Shown: positions 29,156-42,000 of the stretch, piece by piece
Position numbering within the stretch: the first letter of the stretch is position 1
How the letters are laid out: every line of letters starts with the position of its first letter
Origin: Gymnothorax reevesii
Taxonomy: Eukaryota; Chordata; Actinopteri; Anguilliformes; Muraenidae
Assembly (NCBI GenBank): GCA_029721435.1
Contig: CM056574.1
Coordinates: 310,001-374,000 of the forward strand
Direction: 5' to 3'
DNA: 64,000 nt
Position numbers and translations under genes: made by a program
Notes under the pieces: model-generated
The model's input: only the letters and a program-made list of their open reading frames with translations
The model's database searches: none
Told to the model about the DNA's origin: nothing

Positions 29156-31140
29156 TTAGCATGTATATAGGACCGTTTAATGACACAATGTGTATTGCAA
29201 AATCTCAGTACAGAAACCTAGAGACCAACATTAATTCATTATTCAGATCCCCATTAGCTGCTGCTAATGTAGCAGCCAGCCTTTCTGGGGTCCATATACA
29301 ACAACATGTAACATACAAAATGTGTATAACATACCAACATATGGTGAATCTCAACACTGCTGCACTGTCTTTATGAGTGTCTAAAGCTTTCAGATCAATA
29401 TATTTATTGTTGCCACTAAGAGATGATCACCATCCATCCATCCATATTTTTGGAAAAAAAATATTTTTCCATCTATGGAAACATTGCCAACCTTGGAGAG
29501 CCTCCACAGAATGCACTTGCAACGATAATCTGCACAGTTAAAAAGATGGACCTGCCCAGCTTAATTCCACGGAGGTCATTTTCTTTGCCAGCCTATTAGC
29601 TACTGTATCCCGACTGGTAAATTTTATTTAACGCAATTAACCGCTCTGTTAACCGCTCTGCCTCTTACCACAGTATATCTAGTTCTCCTGCTTCCGCTTT
29701 CCATGGCTTGTCGCACAATAGGCCATCTTTGTACATGTATGCATGAGCACATGTACAGTTTTAATTCACAATAACAAATTAGGGATGAACGGGTCTAGTT
29801 GTTAACCTTTCTCTGTTAACGGCTGTAGAATTGACATGATAAGGTTTTTGCTATCAATATGCACTGTAAGATAGAAAATTTATTTGACTACATAACTGAT
29901 CTGTTGCAACCCCTATATTCTGCGCATGCGTAATGCTGTCTACTTTGTAGGAAAAAATTGACTCCCATCACCTGTAACCCCCGTATATGGGGTTGTTCGT
30001 TACAGGAGGGGTAGTTTGTTACAGGTTGTGGGGCATTTTCTTACACTAAGAATTTGCTAAAGTGAGACGTCTTTCCCACTTAACTAGGCAAGTTAAGGGG
30101 GATGCCTTACTACTATTATCCCACGAAGCTACAGTAAAAAACCTCTTCAGTCATTCCCTAATGGCATTGCCATGTTATGTTATTCGTCTGTCATTTCGAG
30201 GCATCTTTCCGAAATAAAAAAAGGTAGAAAATCATTCAGTGAGGTAATTTGGTCTTGTCCAAGTTGTTACAGGTTTTGTGGAAAGTTCTTACTGTTACAA
30301 CTTGGGTGTATCAACTAGTCCATCAGCCACCCTTCGCCATTGTCCCGACATTTTTAAATGTTCCAGTGCAATCTTTAGATGGGTGTGTCATGACTCAGCG
30401 GCTAATGTCTTCCTCTCTCATAATCCAAAAAATATCGGGAATGCATCAGTTACACTTGATGTAAATCTCCAAAACACCAATGAAGTTACTTTTTCGAGCA
30501 TTTTTTTCTGGAACACAAACCTGCGACTTTGGACGTAACTTACGTCCTTCTGTCACAAAATGACGCTGGTCACCTTCGCGGAGCAACGTAATAAATTAGA
30601 GCGCCGTCTGTGTTTTACTATCGGAACTATTTAGAATATAACAACATGGACGTTCAACAACAAGACCCAGTCTACCCTAATAACAGACGCGAAATGTTCT
30701 TGAAGTCGTGACGTGATAATTTTTAAATGCTTTGACTTCCTCCTTAGATTTTTTTCATGAAGGTTTATCCGTATTAAATATAAACAGAGATGTTAAAACA
30801 AATATCATATTCTCTACGATGTAAGGACCACCACTGGTTTATTAAATGAAGGCGTTTTAATGGCAAAAAACAGTATGCTATTCCATATACTAGCCAGGGT
30901 ATGGGAAATATTAATACAGTCTTCATTTTCGGGTAATTCAACGGTTGGAAGTGCATTTTCTCGGCAAGTCATTCGACGATGGACCGTGCTATTATTTCCT
31001 TGAGACTAGAAAGTCTGTATCATTATACGTGCTTCGGATACAAATGTGCTGGGAAATATATTAATTAGTAATAATTTTATGGCGGCACATATTGTTTAAT
31101 GTGAGTCAAACAGAATTACTAACCGTCTCCTAGTCATCAT
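29156..31140. other. Upstream flank of uchl1, no gene recognised
   Basis: About 2 kb without a convincing ORF. A scrap at 29250-29297 (CCATTAGCTGCTGCTAATG) resembles a dispersed fish repeat. There is a small nested hairpin at 29972-30007 (CCTGTAAC with GTTACAGG, plus CCCC/GGGG) and a 13-of-14 bp hairpin at 30259-30305. The palindrome GGACGTAACTTACGTCC lies at 30533-30549. Distal uchl1 regulatory sequence may lie here but cannot be assigned by eye. Confidence 0.4.
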
Positions 31141-31308
31141 TGTAAATTTACACCCCCCTCGGCTGCAGTAATGGAACCCAACTGCCTCTATATTAGCGGC
31201 GCACCACGTCTTGTGGCCAGTTCAGCTACGAGTCATCGACAGCAGGTGCCTGATTCGCCCTGCATTGTGTTCGTACATCCGAAGGACGCCCACACCCACC
31301 TGCCAGCC
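31141..31308 (+). promoter_or_regulatory. uchl1: uchl1 proximal promoter and 5' UTR
   Basis: A TATA-like string CTATATTAG is at 31188-31196, which would place transcription start near 31220. The start codon context is GCCAGCCATGG, a strong Kozak site. Between them, TTCAGC (31221) and GACAGC (31238) are the two half-site cores of the neuron-restrictive RE1 element, here 5 bp further apart than in the canonical site. Mammalian UCHL1 is neuron-enriched, so the site is plausible but unproven. Confidence 0.45.
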
Positions 31309-33098
31309 ATGGAGTGGAAGCCGATGGAAATTAATCCCGAGGTTTAGTATGTCTTTGTGTTTTGACTGAAATAACTGCGTTTTCCTCAGTTATGAAGTAT
31401 CCCTATTTCGCATGACATGAAGAGCCTACTATAAGCCTTACCTATATTCTTTTTTTTTTTCCAGATGCTGAATAAAGTACGTTGACGCGATGCCATGAAT
31501 GGAATTGAGTTTCGTGAGCCCTGTCATTGCCTTCACTTTTATCTTTTAAATTAATTAATGGTGTGTAAGTGTTAACTGGGTAGCTATTGTTATCAGTAAG
31601 GGCGTGGTCGAGTATCTATTGGTGACGGGGGGGCATCTTTAGTCTGAGAAGAGAACGTAATAATACGCCCTTATTTTTTGTCTTGCGCATTTCTTTTTGC
31701 ACAAGAACATGAATTTCGCCATTGTTTTGTTGGCTATGAGTGATTGTTCGATATTTTGGATGACGATGCATTTCATTTTCTCCGCAACTTTTGGTTTCAG
31801 GTGCTGAGGAAACTGGGGGTTCGAGGAAATTGGCGTTTCGTGGATGTACTGGGTCTTGAGGACGAGGCGCTGACGTCTGTCCCCGCTCCGTCCTGCGCCG
31901 TTATGCTGCTCTTTCCGTTAACGCAACAGGTAGGGCGCTGGCTTGGTCTGAACGGACTCGGCAGGGATGCATGCGGTACTTCGGCTTGTATGGTGAACTC
32001 CTCGCAAAGTTTTGTCCTTTATTTGTATTGTTTGAATTTGTTGTCGTAGTCGGGGTTTTTGCCCTATCGCAGCCATCTACAGCTACGGAAAGAAATCTGC
32101 TTTTTCACAAGAGCATTGGCTTTGAGAGGGGTAATTCAGTTAATGAATTAAGTTTAATTCCGTGGTTTTGAAGCATTGTATGCATCGTTTGACTAACTGG
32201 TATCCGTGGGGAAAATGTTACTTGTGTGCAGCTACAGTATAATATTACTGTGCAGCTCTGTATATGAAACCAGCACAGTGGGGGAGATTTTAAACGATGA
32301 ATATGGAAAAACCTGTATGGCATAGATCCATCATAAATTGGTGCAAGTCTGTTCTTGTCCCAAACATTCCCTCCTGGCAGAGCTGCTGACTGTGAGAATA
32401 ATTTCAGTGTGGAGGGGGATGATGGATGGGCAGGACCGCAGAGGGAGCTGATCTGGGATTCGCGGTGCAGTTTGGTGCTTGTGGCTAAGGTTTCATGTCC
32501 TTTCAGCATGAGTCTTTCAGGCAGAGGCAGATGAAGGGGCTCGGGGACACAGGAGTCCCCAAAGTGTACTTCCTGAAGCAAACAGTGGTGAACTCCTGTG
32601 GCACTGTGGGCCTGCTCCATGCTGTGGCCAATAACCAGGACAAGCTGCAGTTCGGTGAGCAGAGCCCGGCTCCGGAACCGCACCGGCTGCTGCCCTCGGG
32701 CAATCTTGATGAGTGGTTCGCAAACCCTTTGCATGTATTAGTGATGTACAGTAAAAAAAAAAAAAAATCTCAGTACTTCAGATATTATGGTGTTTGAAAA
32801 GGGGTACATATTTTTAGAGTTATTCAGTATTTTATTGAGGGTATAAGTGTTTCCACTCAAGTGGGAGTTTTGCTTACTTTGTTCACCACTGGACTAAATG
32901 GAGCTGACAGGATGGGTAATGGGCTGCTGTGTGGGGATTGGGTTGGCAGGATGCTGTAGGATTTGTGTTGACAATCACTGCTGATCTGGTGGGATGTTGC
33001 TGTTCTCTGCAGACAATGACTCAGCACTGAAGAAGTTCCTGGATCTAACAGCCAGCATGTCTGCAGAGGAGAGGGCGACGAGCCTGGAGACCAACAAG
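31309..33098 (+). CDS. uchl1: uchl1 exons 1-5
   Basis: Compact 5' half. Exon 1 donor is GTTTAG, a weak but GT-type site. Exon 2 is only 12 nt (31465-31476) behind a strong pyrimidine tract. Exon 3 codes 43 residues; exon 4 ends in phase 1 (TTC G) and joins exon 5 (AC AAT GAC). Exon 4 carries the active-site cysteine. Intron 2 (31477-31800), intron 3 (31930-32506) and intron 4 (32655-33012) hold nothing recognisable apart from an A tract at 32754. Confidence 0.95.
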
Positions 33099-36000
33099 GT
33101 AACCGCAGAGATGATGCCACACAACTGCTCTACTGCAGTGTGCTTACTGTACTGGAGAAAATAAGGGATTCATGTTACCTTGTAGAAATCAAATCAATTC
33201 AGCCTTTATGTGGGCATTTAGATATGCCTGGAGACAGATTTGCAGGATGGGGGAATAAAGTCCTGTTTGGTTAAGGTGGACCACAGACGTTCTGTAATTC
33301 AATGACTCGTACAGGTTTGATTTCAGGATTTCTTGCACGCTCCAGTTGCATTTTCATGTTTTGTTCGTCATATTGGTTTAATTTTATAGGCTGCTTTACT
33401 CATTAATGTCATTTCACTGGACCCAAGTGCGTACGTGGGTGGAACGTGCGTTATGAAATGCATCAGCAGTGCAAGAAAAGATCTGTTCGTATGCAAGGTT
33501 TTGTGAAGAACCATTTTTCTTGCACTGCTGATGCATTTCATTAAGAACCATTTTTCTTGTGGGCTAGAAAGTGATTTCACTGCCTTTATTCTTGGATCTT
33601 TTCTATCCAGATCTGCCAGTCTCAATCAAAGAGTAATTGCTGATTTGTAACTAGCTGGTCAATTCTACATTTTCACAATATCCCCAGACAATGAGTCGGA
33701 TGCAGTGGTTCAGCGATTGTCGTGCCGCATCCATACAGATTTGCTTTAGCGCCCTACTGGCGACATTTTGGCCAATTCATTCCATATTTAGTGTGGGCCT
33801 TGTTAAAGTCGATAGGCCGGGATACGTGTCGACGAGTGAGAAAGCAAGTGTCTAGGGTTTTCCTTTTTTTTTTTTTTTTTAAATATGCTTTTATAAAATG
33901 CCCATTAATGCTTCTTCCCTCAGTGTTGAAGTGAAATTTTAGACATTTGGAGAAGGGAACGGGACTCTGCCAGTTTGTTTTGGTTTTATCACAGGGTGTT
34001 GGGCGGCTTCCCCACTGGGTATAATGACATTTGTGACCATTGACCACAGGACGAGTCATAACCCTGAACAGCCAGAATCATGAAATGATGGCCAGAAAAT
34101 TCTAAATAGTTGAAATTGAAGTATTTTATTGGACCTTTTTAACAATGTGTATAAACTGCAAAAATATTTTGCATGAAGTTCATTTTATAGTGAGGTCACT
34201 GTTCTCACTGCAATTAAATGGCTGTGGGGACAATAGTAACCTCACATTAGTGAAATTTGGCTCATTGAATCCACAGGAGTCTCTGTCATACCCAATTTAT
34301 GAAATTCTAAGACTGAGGGACCCAGTATGCAGAAATATTAAAATATAACGAGCAAAAATAAGTGATTCTGCTTGCAAAACTGCACCTTTTTTCCCCAAAA
34401 CTGCATGGGATTGAGGAGCATGTCTGTAAGGGGAGACTCACAGGTACCCATTCATGTAGATATCTGTAGGTCAAAGGTCAAGCGAGCATGACTGGGGTGC
34501 TGCCAATGGATGCCTTAACCTAGAAGACACAACACGATACCAGTATCTTTGTGCCTGCTTAAAAAGCTGAGCCTCATAGTCTCATCCTGCCAGCACACCT
34601 GCGAATCCCTTGGGATGAAATACCTGAAGTATTACATTTGATAAATAGAGTTGAAAAATGGTTTTTTTTTTTTTTTGATCATTTTATGCAAAATTTAGTT
34701 GCTTCAATGCAAAAATTTTATATTGAAGTATTAGTAACAAGTTTTAACTGTAATTTTATCAAAATTGGCAAAGGTGTGTGGTGGGTTTTTTAGGCAGAAT
34801 ACTGCTATTAAGCCTGAATCTTTATTTCATCACTTTACATCAAATTGCTTTATTGATATGAGAAGCAAACATTCCAATTAGCAGGGATGGGGGTGATTTG
34901 AATAAATTAGGTGTCAAAGATGGCTGCCGCAAAGGGACCTATCATGACAATTTCAAAACGCCACACCTCAGTAACTAACAGACACATCAATTTCATATTT
35001 TGCACGCAGGTTGTCTGATCCAGCATCTCTGGGCTAAACCTCTTAAAGTTGGATACTTTAACAAAATGCAAAGGTTTTTTTTCTTTAAATTTTGCTCTTA
35101 AATTGTATAACTCATTATCTATTCAGCACCTCCTGAAATTGAGCGCCAAAAAGCCTTTTATTTTTAATTATTTTGCTCAGGACCGTCATCATGCTGTGAA
35201 CTATTTGTTTCAAACTTCACTAAAATCAGACCAGCGGTTTTTGAGAAATGGCGCGTGAAGTATGTGAAAATGGTGATGCTATTTTTATAGCAGTGATCTA
35301 CCTTTTTAAAGGAGTTAAGGTCTTCAAAATCATCCTCCTCTACACGACAGTTGCTTTCATCCTCGTCCCATTTACTTGCCTCAATTTGCAATCAATCAGT
35401 TGATTTGCTCTTAATTTATTTAGATATCCACGAATTCAGACATTTTGACATCGCATGAATGCATGTGGCAGCCGCAGTGACGTTATGATTTTGCAACTTC
35501 TCATGCCACTTGTGGTGGTAATTTGTCATCCTGGAGACCGCAATTCTGGCTAATTAATGGTCATTTAAAAGAACGGGTATGTAGTGACAAAAAAATAAAA
35601 AATAAATCGACCGTGGATATTATGTTGGAGTTAATTATAAGATTGTCAAAATGTGTAGGTCCGTAAAGTCCTTTGCTTAGTTCAGCATGCAGTTTGTTTG
35701 AATGTGTTTGCTCGATTATTACATTTGGCCGTTGTGTGCGACTCTTGTTCAATTACTAAATTTAAATTTGCGGCACAGATTTGCCTGAACGTGCTTGCCT
35801 AGTCTTCGGTGCATTTGTTCATTGCTTGCAACGCGAAAAAAATTTCTTTGATGCGCCTCGCACAATGCTTTCTACAAAACCCAAAACCAGTGAAGTTGGC
35901 GCGTTATGTAAATCGTCGATAAAAACAGAATACAATGATTTGCAAATCCTTTTCAACTTGTATTCAATTGAATACACTGCAAAGACAAGATGTTTAATGT

Positions 36001-39000
36001 TCAAACTGAGAAACTTTTTGTTTTGCAAATAATCATTAACTTAGAATTTAAAGGCAGCAACACACTGCAAAAAAGTTGGCACAGGGGCCTGTTTACCACG
36101 ATGTTACATCGCCTTTCCTTTCAACGACACTCAGTAAACGTTTGGTAACGGAGGAGACCAATTTTTGAAGCTTTTCAGGTGGAACCCTTTCCCATTCTTG
36201 CTTGATATACAGCTTAAGTTGTTCAACAGTCTGGGGTCTCCGTTGTCGTATTTTACGCTTCATAATGCACCACACATTTTCAATGGGAGACAGGTCTGGA
36301 CTACAGGCAGGCCAGTCTAGTACCCATACTCTTTTCCTACAGAGCCATGCTGTTGTAACACGTGCAGAATGTGGCTTGGCATGGTCTTGCTGAAATAAGC
36401 AGGGGCGTCCCTGAAAAAGACGTTGCTTGGATGGCAACATATGTTGCTCCAAAACCTGTATGTACCTTTCAGTATTAATGGTGCCTTCACATATGTGTAA
36501 GTTACCCATGCCTTGGGCACTAATACACCCCCATACCATCACAGATGCTGGCTTTTGAACTTTGCGCCTATAACAGTCCGGATGGTTCTTTTCCTCTTTG
36601 GTCCGGAGGACGTCCAGTTTCCAAAAACAATTTGAAATGTGGACTCGTCAGACCACAGAACACTTTTCCACTTCGCATCAGTCCATCTTGGATGAGCTTG
36701 GGCCTAGCGAAGCCGGCGGTGTTTCTGGGTGCTGTTGATAAATTGCTTTCGCTTTGCATTGTAGAGTTTTAACTTGCACTTGCAGATATAGCGACAAACT
36801 ATAGTTAATGACAGTGGTTTTCTGAAGAGCCCATGTGGTGATGTCCTTTACACACTGTCGGTTTTTGATGCAGTACCGCATGAGGGATCGAAGGTCACGT
36901 GCATTCAATGTTGATTTTCGGCCTTGTGGCTTACTTGCAGTGACTTCTTCAGATTCTCTGAACCTTTTGACGATATTACGGACCGTAGATGAAATCCCTA
37001 CATTTCTTGCAATAGTTTGTTGAGGAATGTTGTTTTTAAATTGTTAGACAATCAGCTCACGCATTTGTTCACTAAGTGGTGACCCTTGCCCCATCCTTGT
37101 TTGTGAATGACTGAGCATTTCAGGGAAGCTGCTTTTATACCCAATCATGGCACCCACCTGTTCCCAATTGGCCCGTTCACCTGTGGGATGTTCCAAATAA
37201 GTGTTTGAGCATTCCTCAACTCTGTCTTTTGCACTTGTGCCAGCTTTTTTGAAACATGTTGCAGGCATCAAATTCCAAATGAGCTAATATTTGCAAAAAA
37301 TTACGAAGTTTGCCTGTTCGAACATTAAGTAACTTTTAGTTGCAGTGTATTCAATTGAATATAGGTTGAAAAGGATTTCCAAATCATTGTATTCTGTTTT
37401 TATTTAAGATTTACACAACGTGCCAACTTCACTGGCTTTGGGTTTTGTACTTTGCATATATTTTTAGATGCTTAATAAGCAGGGCATCTTGATTTTATTT
37501 TTAAGAAAAATTTTTTTTTTTTTTTTTTTTTAATGCATGAGTTTTTCAACGAGAGGTGGAATTCAGAGGTCTGCTATTCAGATTACTGACACGGTAGCCT
37601 GGTTCAGTTTGTCTGCTTGTCATTATCTCTTCTAAATCATTTATTGGCTTGATTTTTGGTTTTGATTGGTCAGTTGGCTGAATAAAAGGCTTCATTACAA
37701 GTTAGGCAGAGTACACAGGAATTGATTTGAAGGTGCGCTAATTATGCCAAGGTGACGGCAGCTGTCCAGTCTCGCTGGTAATTGGCAGACTTCAGCTCGC
37801 ACTTCTTTCTGGAAACATTTCAAATGGCCTCTGATGTTCGTTCACCTCTAAAGTTGTGTCGGATAGAAAAAGGTAATGATCAAGCTAGTCTGTCTGCCCC
37901 ATTGAGAAAGTGGGAATATCTCGGTCAATCAATCTCAATACAGGACTGCAGAACAATGGAAATTTATGGCGCCAACAGCCGCACTGATGTCACGATTAGG
38001 GGCGCCTGAAGTGGATCGAGTGTGAATTTTCGTCCGCTGCGCGGTCCACCAGTTTTGTAAAATCGCTCATAAAAATTAAGAGAAATCACAGAATAAAGAA
38101 AACAACGAAGTCTCTTCATGATGTATTGAAATAACACCCAACTTTCCCAGCCATGATAGTCCTCCTTTTAATATAAACTAAACTTGCATGTTAGTGAATG
38201 GGGCAGCCATCTTTGATTTTTGTGGACATCAACTGCCTGCAGTGCATGAATAATCCACTAAGGGGCAGTTATCGCACATCAGATTGAATACAACAGGTTT
38301 TTGAGGAAAGGATTGATCCAGGGGATGATCTAGTGATCATAGGAAGTCCCACATCAAATATGAAACAAATGGCACCATAACGTACACTTTATTGAACCCC
38401 GTGGGGTAGTTTGTCCTCTGCATTTGACCCATCCTATTAAGAGCAGTAGGCGGCCACTGAGCAATACCCAGGGACCAACTGCCGTTCTAAAGCCAGTTCC
38501 TTGGTCATTTACAGTGGTATCATGCATGGGGTTTTTTTTTTTTTGATTGGGGGGGGGCGGGGTAGAAACTAGGAAACCTGTACAAACGCGGGGAGAACGT
38601 GGAAACTCCACACGGCATCCCTGGCTGGATTCAAACCCGCGACATTGTTGCTGTGAGTTGGCAGTGCTAGCCACTACACTGCTTTTTCCCCGCGTCATTT
38701 CCACTTATGTGAAACAACGTATGGACTGATTTTGTTCTGATCTCTTTTGTGTGTGGATTACTTTGGTTATTACCAACATCTGGTGAAAATTTCATGTCAA
38801 GAGCCCCATTAGAAATATATTTACTGAGAGCAATTGTTGGCTCATTCAATACATATCAATGACTGCATAAACCTGGCAGTGGTGCCTCAACCACTTCTCT
38901 CTCTTGACCCATCACGGAAATATTCAGTTTTGAAGTTGAAGTCCTGAAATGTAATTTGTTTACAACTTTGAGCAGCTGCCTGTTATGGGAAGCAGGGATT

Positions 39001-42000
39001 CCCATGCAAAAATTTATTGAAACTGGTTGATTCACGTCAGTGTCATTGAAATTTTTCCATCATGAAGTAAACTTTTAACAAATAGGCAATTTTCTGCCCT
39101 TTATTGATGTTTTCGCACCAGGAAAGTGCACCTGTCAGAATTTTAACATTAAAAGTGGCTGGAAACAGACAATTATTTTTGAGCACTTATTTGGCAATTT
39201 ACTGGAAATGCAGAGGCACGACTTAACTCATTTTGCTGTCCTGGTCACATTTGTGGTGTTATTTCATAATAATTCTAAAGATTTAGGAGGGGAAAGTAAA
39301 CTGTATTTAGCTCTGGTCAAAACGTATGAAGAAATCAGTGCTCTCTGCTTTTACTGTGAGGACAGCTGTAAAATACCGGTGCCAACACTCATGCAGTCAC
39401 AGGTGCCCAGACTGTTTAGTCTTAAATTGTGATTTAAACCAAATACGAGATTTGTCTCTGTCTGCGGTGAAGAATCCATCAGGGGAGCACTGCTGACCAC
39501 CGGCCTTGGGTGACCGCTAATGTGTTGCGCTCCGACCGCCACAGCAATCACCGTTAAATTCGCTGCCGTTTTTCTTGGTTGGGACCCTCTCATATCTCAT
39601 ACTTGCCCTCTTTAGCCAAGTAGTGTGAAATGGCTCTTGCTGTATCCCATGTGGGATTGGAAACCTTTACACAATGGTACACATTTTAAATAACTGGCTC
39701 CGTGTCATTAGGGCCAGAGCACTGACCGGTGCGCTCTGAAGGTGCGAGGAACTTGTTTTAATGGGATCTTTATTGTGTGCTTGTAGCAAGCAGAGGCTGA
39801 AGGCCAGCAACACATTCTTCTGAAGTTTGTTTTTATTTTTCCATTTCCACAATTTGGTTGTCCCGTACCAACTGCCTGAGCGTTCGCGATAGAGACGCGG
39901 TTCAAGCGCCGAAACGTCCGGCCTGACCATGTACCTCGCCCTTGTATACACGGTTGCATGACCCCTTTCATTCTTTCACAATCCCTCTTTTTCATCCCTT
40001 CTTTTTTCCTTTACAAGTCAATGGGCAGAATGTTCGCTCACTCCAGGATTTGGAGTGTAGAGGTAAAAAAAATGACTCAATTTTTGAAATTGCTTCCCCC
40101 GGCCGCAATTTCCAATGTACACAAATTATACATCAAATCGTTGGGAAAATTTATGCAGGCCTGAAATGTCATTATGGAAGAACACAGCCAAAGGGTTGAG
40201 ACTCTAGGCGCCCTAAAGCGACAGGAGCGCAGCCCCACTGAAATGAGCAGAAATGTTTGGGAAGAAAGTTGAAACACCTTTATTGAAATCGCCATCCTGA
40301 CCATATACTTGACACTACAAGAAAAAATAATGCATCAGAACGCTCAGCAAAGTCTCCTCTCACTCTCAATGTTATTGTTTTCACCATAGGACCTACGGTC
40401 TGCCAGAAAATGGTGGTGGTTCGAACAGTGCTGCTGAAGTATTTATTAAATAAATAAACAATATTTTTTTTAATTGTGACTTGCTCCTCAAAATGTCCCC
40501 TCCAAAGGATGCGGGTGGGTAGTGATCACTTGTAAACCACTGTGTGGCCCTCCCGACTCATTCCCATACATCCATTGCCCCAGTGTAAAAAGCAGCAAAC
40601 AAAGGGTTAAGTTGAGTATCGCGGCATAGAAAAGCAAAAATTCTCATTCTGCATTACAGTTTAAGACTTTTCATCCAATTTTAACCCTTTTTTTGGAGGA
40701 AGGACATTTTATTGCCCACCAGAAAATGGGCCAGTGTCCAGTCTTGCATGAAATTATGCAATTTTGCTATGGACCGACGCAGGATGTCCATGCCAACATT
40801 TGCAAATGAAGAAATTTCGTAAATGTTGAATTGTAAATTTGGTGGACACTTTTCAGAGTGTCTATTTTACTTTTTTTTTTTTTGATGCACCCTGTATAGC
40901 ACCCCCTACTATTTTCATAAGAATTGCTGTTTTGAGGGTCTCAACATGCTTAAACTTACAAAAATCAACACTCTGTAAGCCCAGTTTTACAGTTTCTATG
41001 GCAGAGGTTTTTCACACAGGCATATCAAAATGGCACCATAGCGCCCCCCCAAAAAACTTCAACAAAAGTTTTCATGGTTCAATTCACCTGCACAAACAAA
41101 ATTTGGTGGAGACATGAAACGTGCCAAGACTTTAAAAAAGTTGCATAGTGCCATGACCCGAATCCAACAGGAAGTCCATTATATTCAATTTTCTTTTCAT
41201 TAACAGGTGTCATACTTAAACATTCTCCACCGATTGATTTCAGGACTGCTGTTTGCACTCCACTGAGGAAATGACACTGTACACAGTCTCACACTGTCCG
41301 ATGGTTGTGAATGCACACCTGAACCCGTCAGGATTTCGCCACCACCCCCAACATGCACAAGGAGTGTGAGGGTCCTTTCAATGCTGCTTGCAGCTTTAAT
41401 TTCTCTTGCTTTTTAAAATGTCATTAATCACAAAATAGCTGTTTTTGTGGCCATGTGCCTACACTTTTTCACCAGTCAGGAGCCAAACAATTCTTTAATT
41501 TAATTGGGTACAAATTTTTTATTTTTCCCTGCAATTTAGGAATATGGAAATCTGCAGGGCACGCTATGTTTGACATTTTGTTGTGGACTTTAAAAGGGTA
41601 AATTAATCCTTATAAACATGAGTGGTGTCATTTAGAATTTAATCCTTAGAGTCCTAAATGTAGTCCTTGTTGCTCAGTGATGTAAGATATCAAAATCAAA
41701 GCTGTTAAACTCATCGCGGTGACTTGTTTTAAAGACAGGTAAAATGCAACTGCTAATATTTGTTACCTTGTGTCGTTCCACTCAATGATCTGAATGCACA
41801 GACTGGGTGTTTTCGGTTCAAGTGCTGCAACACAGACAAAGTGTTTTTGAGGCAAGCCAATTCCGTTTTACAGTTGAGGCACTGCACTTTTTTTTTTTTT
41901 TCCAACGTGTATAGACTTTTTTTGTCTTTCTTTAAGCTGTGGTGTCTGTCATGCAGTTTCTTTTATTCTCCTCCATCCTGATCTTTGCAGTTCGCGCTCG

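Noticed and set aside
29972..30305. Small hairpins upstream of uchl1 as RNA genes
   Set aside because: Short stems with mismatches in AT-rich DNA; no tRNA, snRNA or miRNA hallmark.
32105..32734. 209-aa minus-strand ORF overlapping uchl1 exon 4
   Set aside because: Antisense to a clear coding exon and flanking intron, with no recognisable domain.
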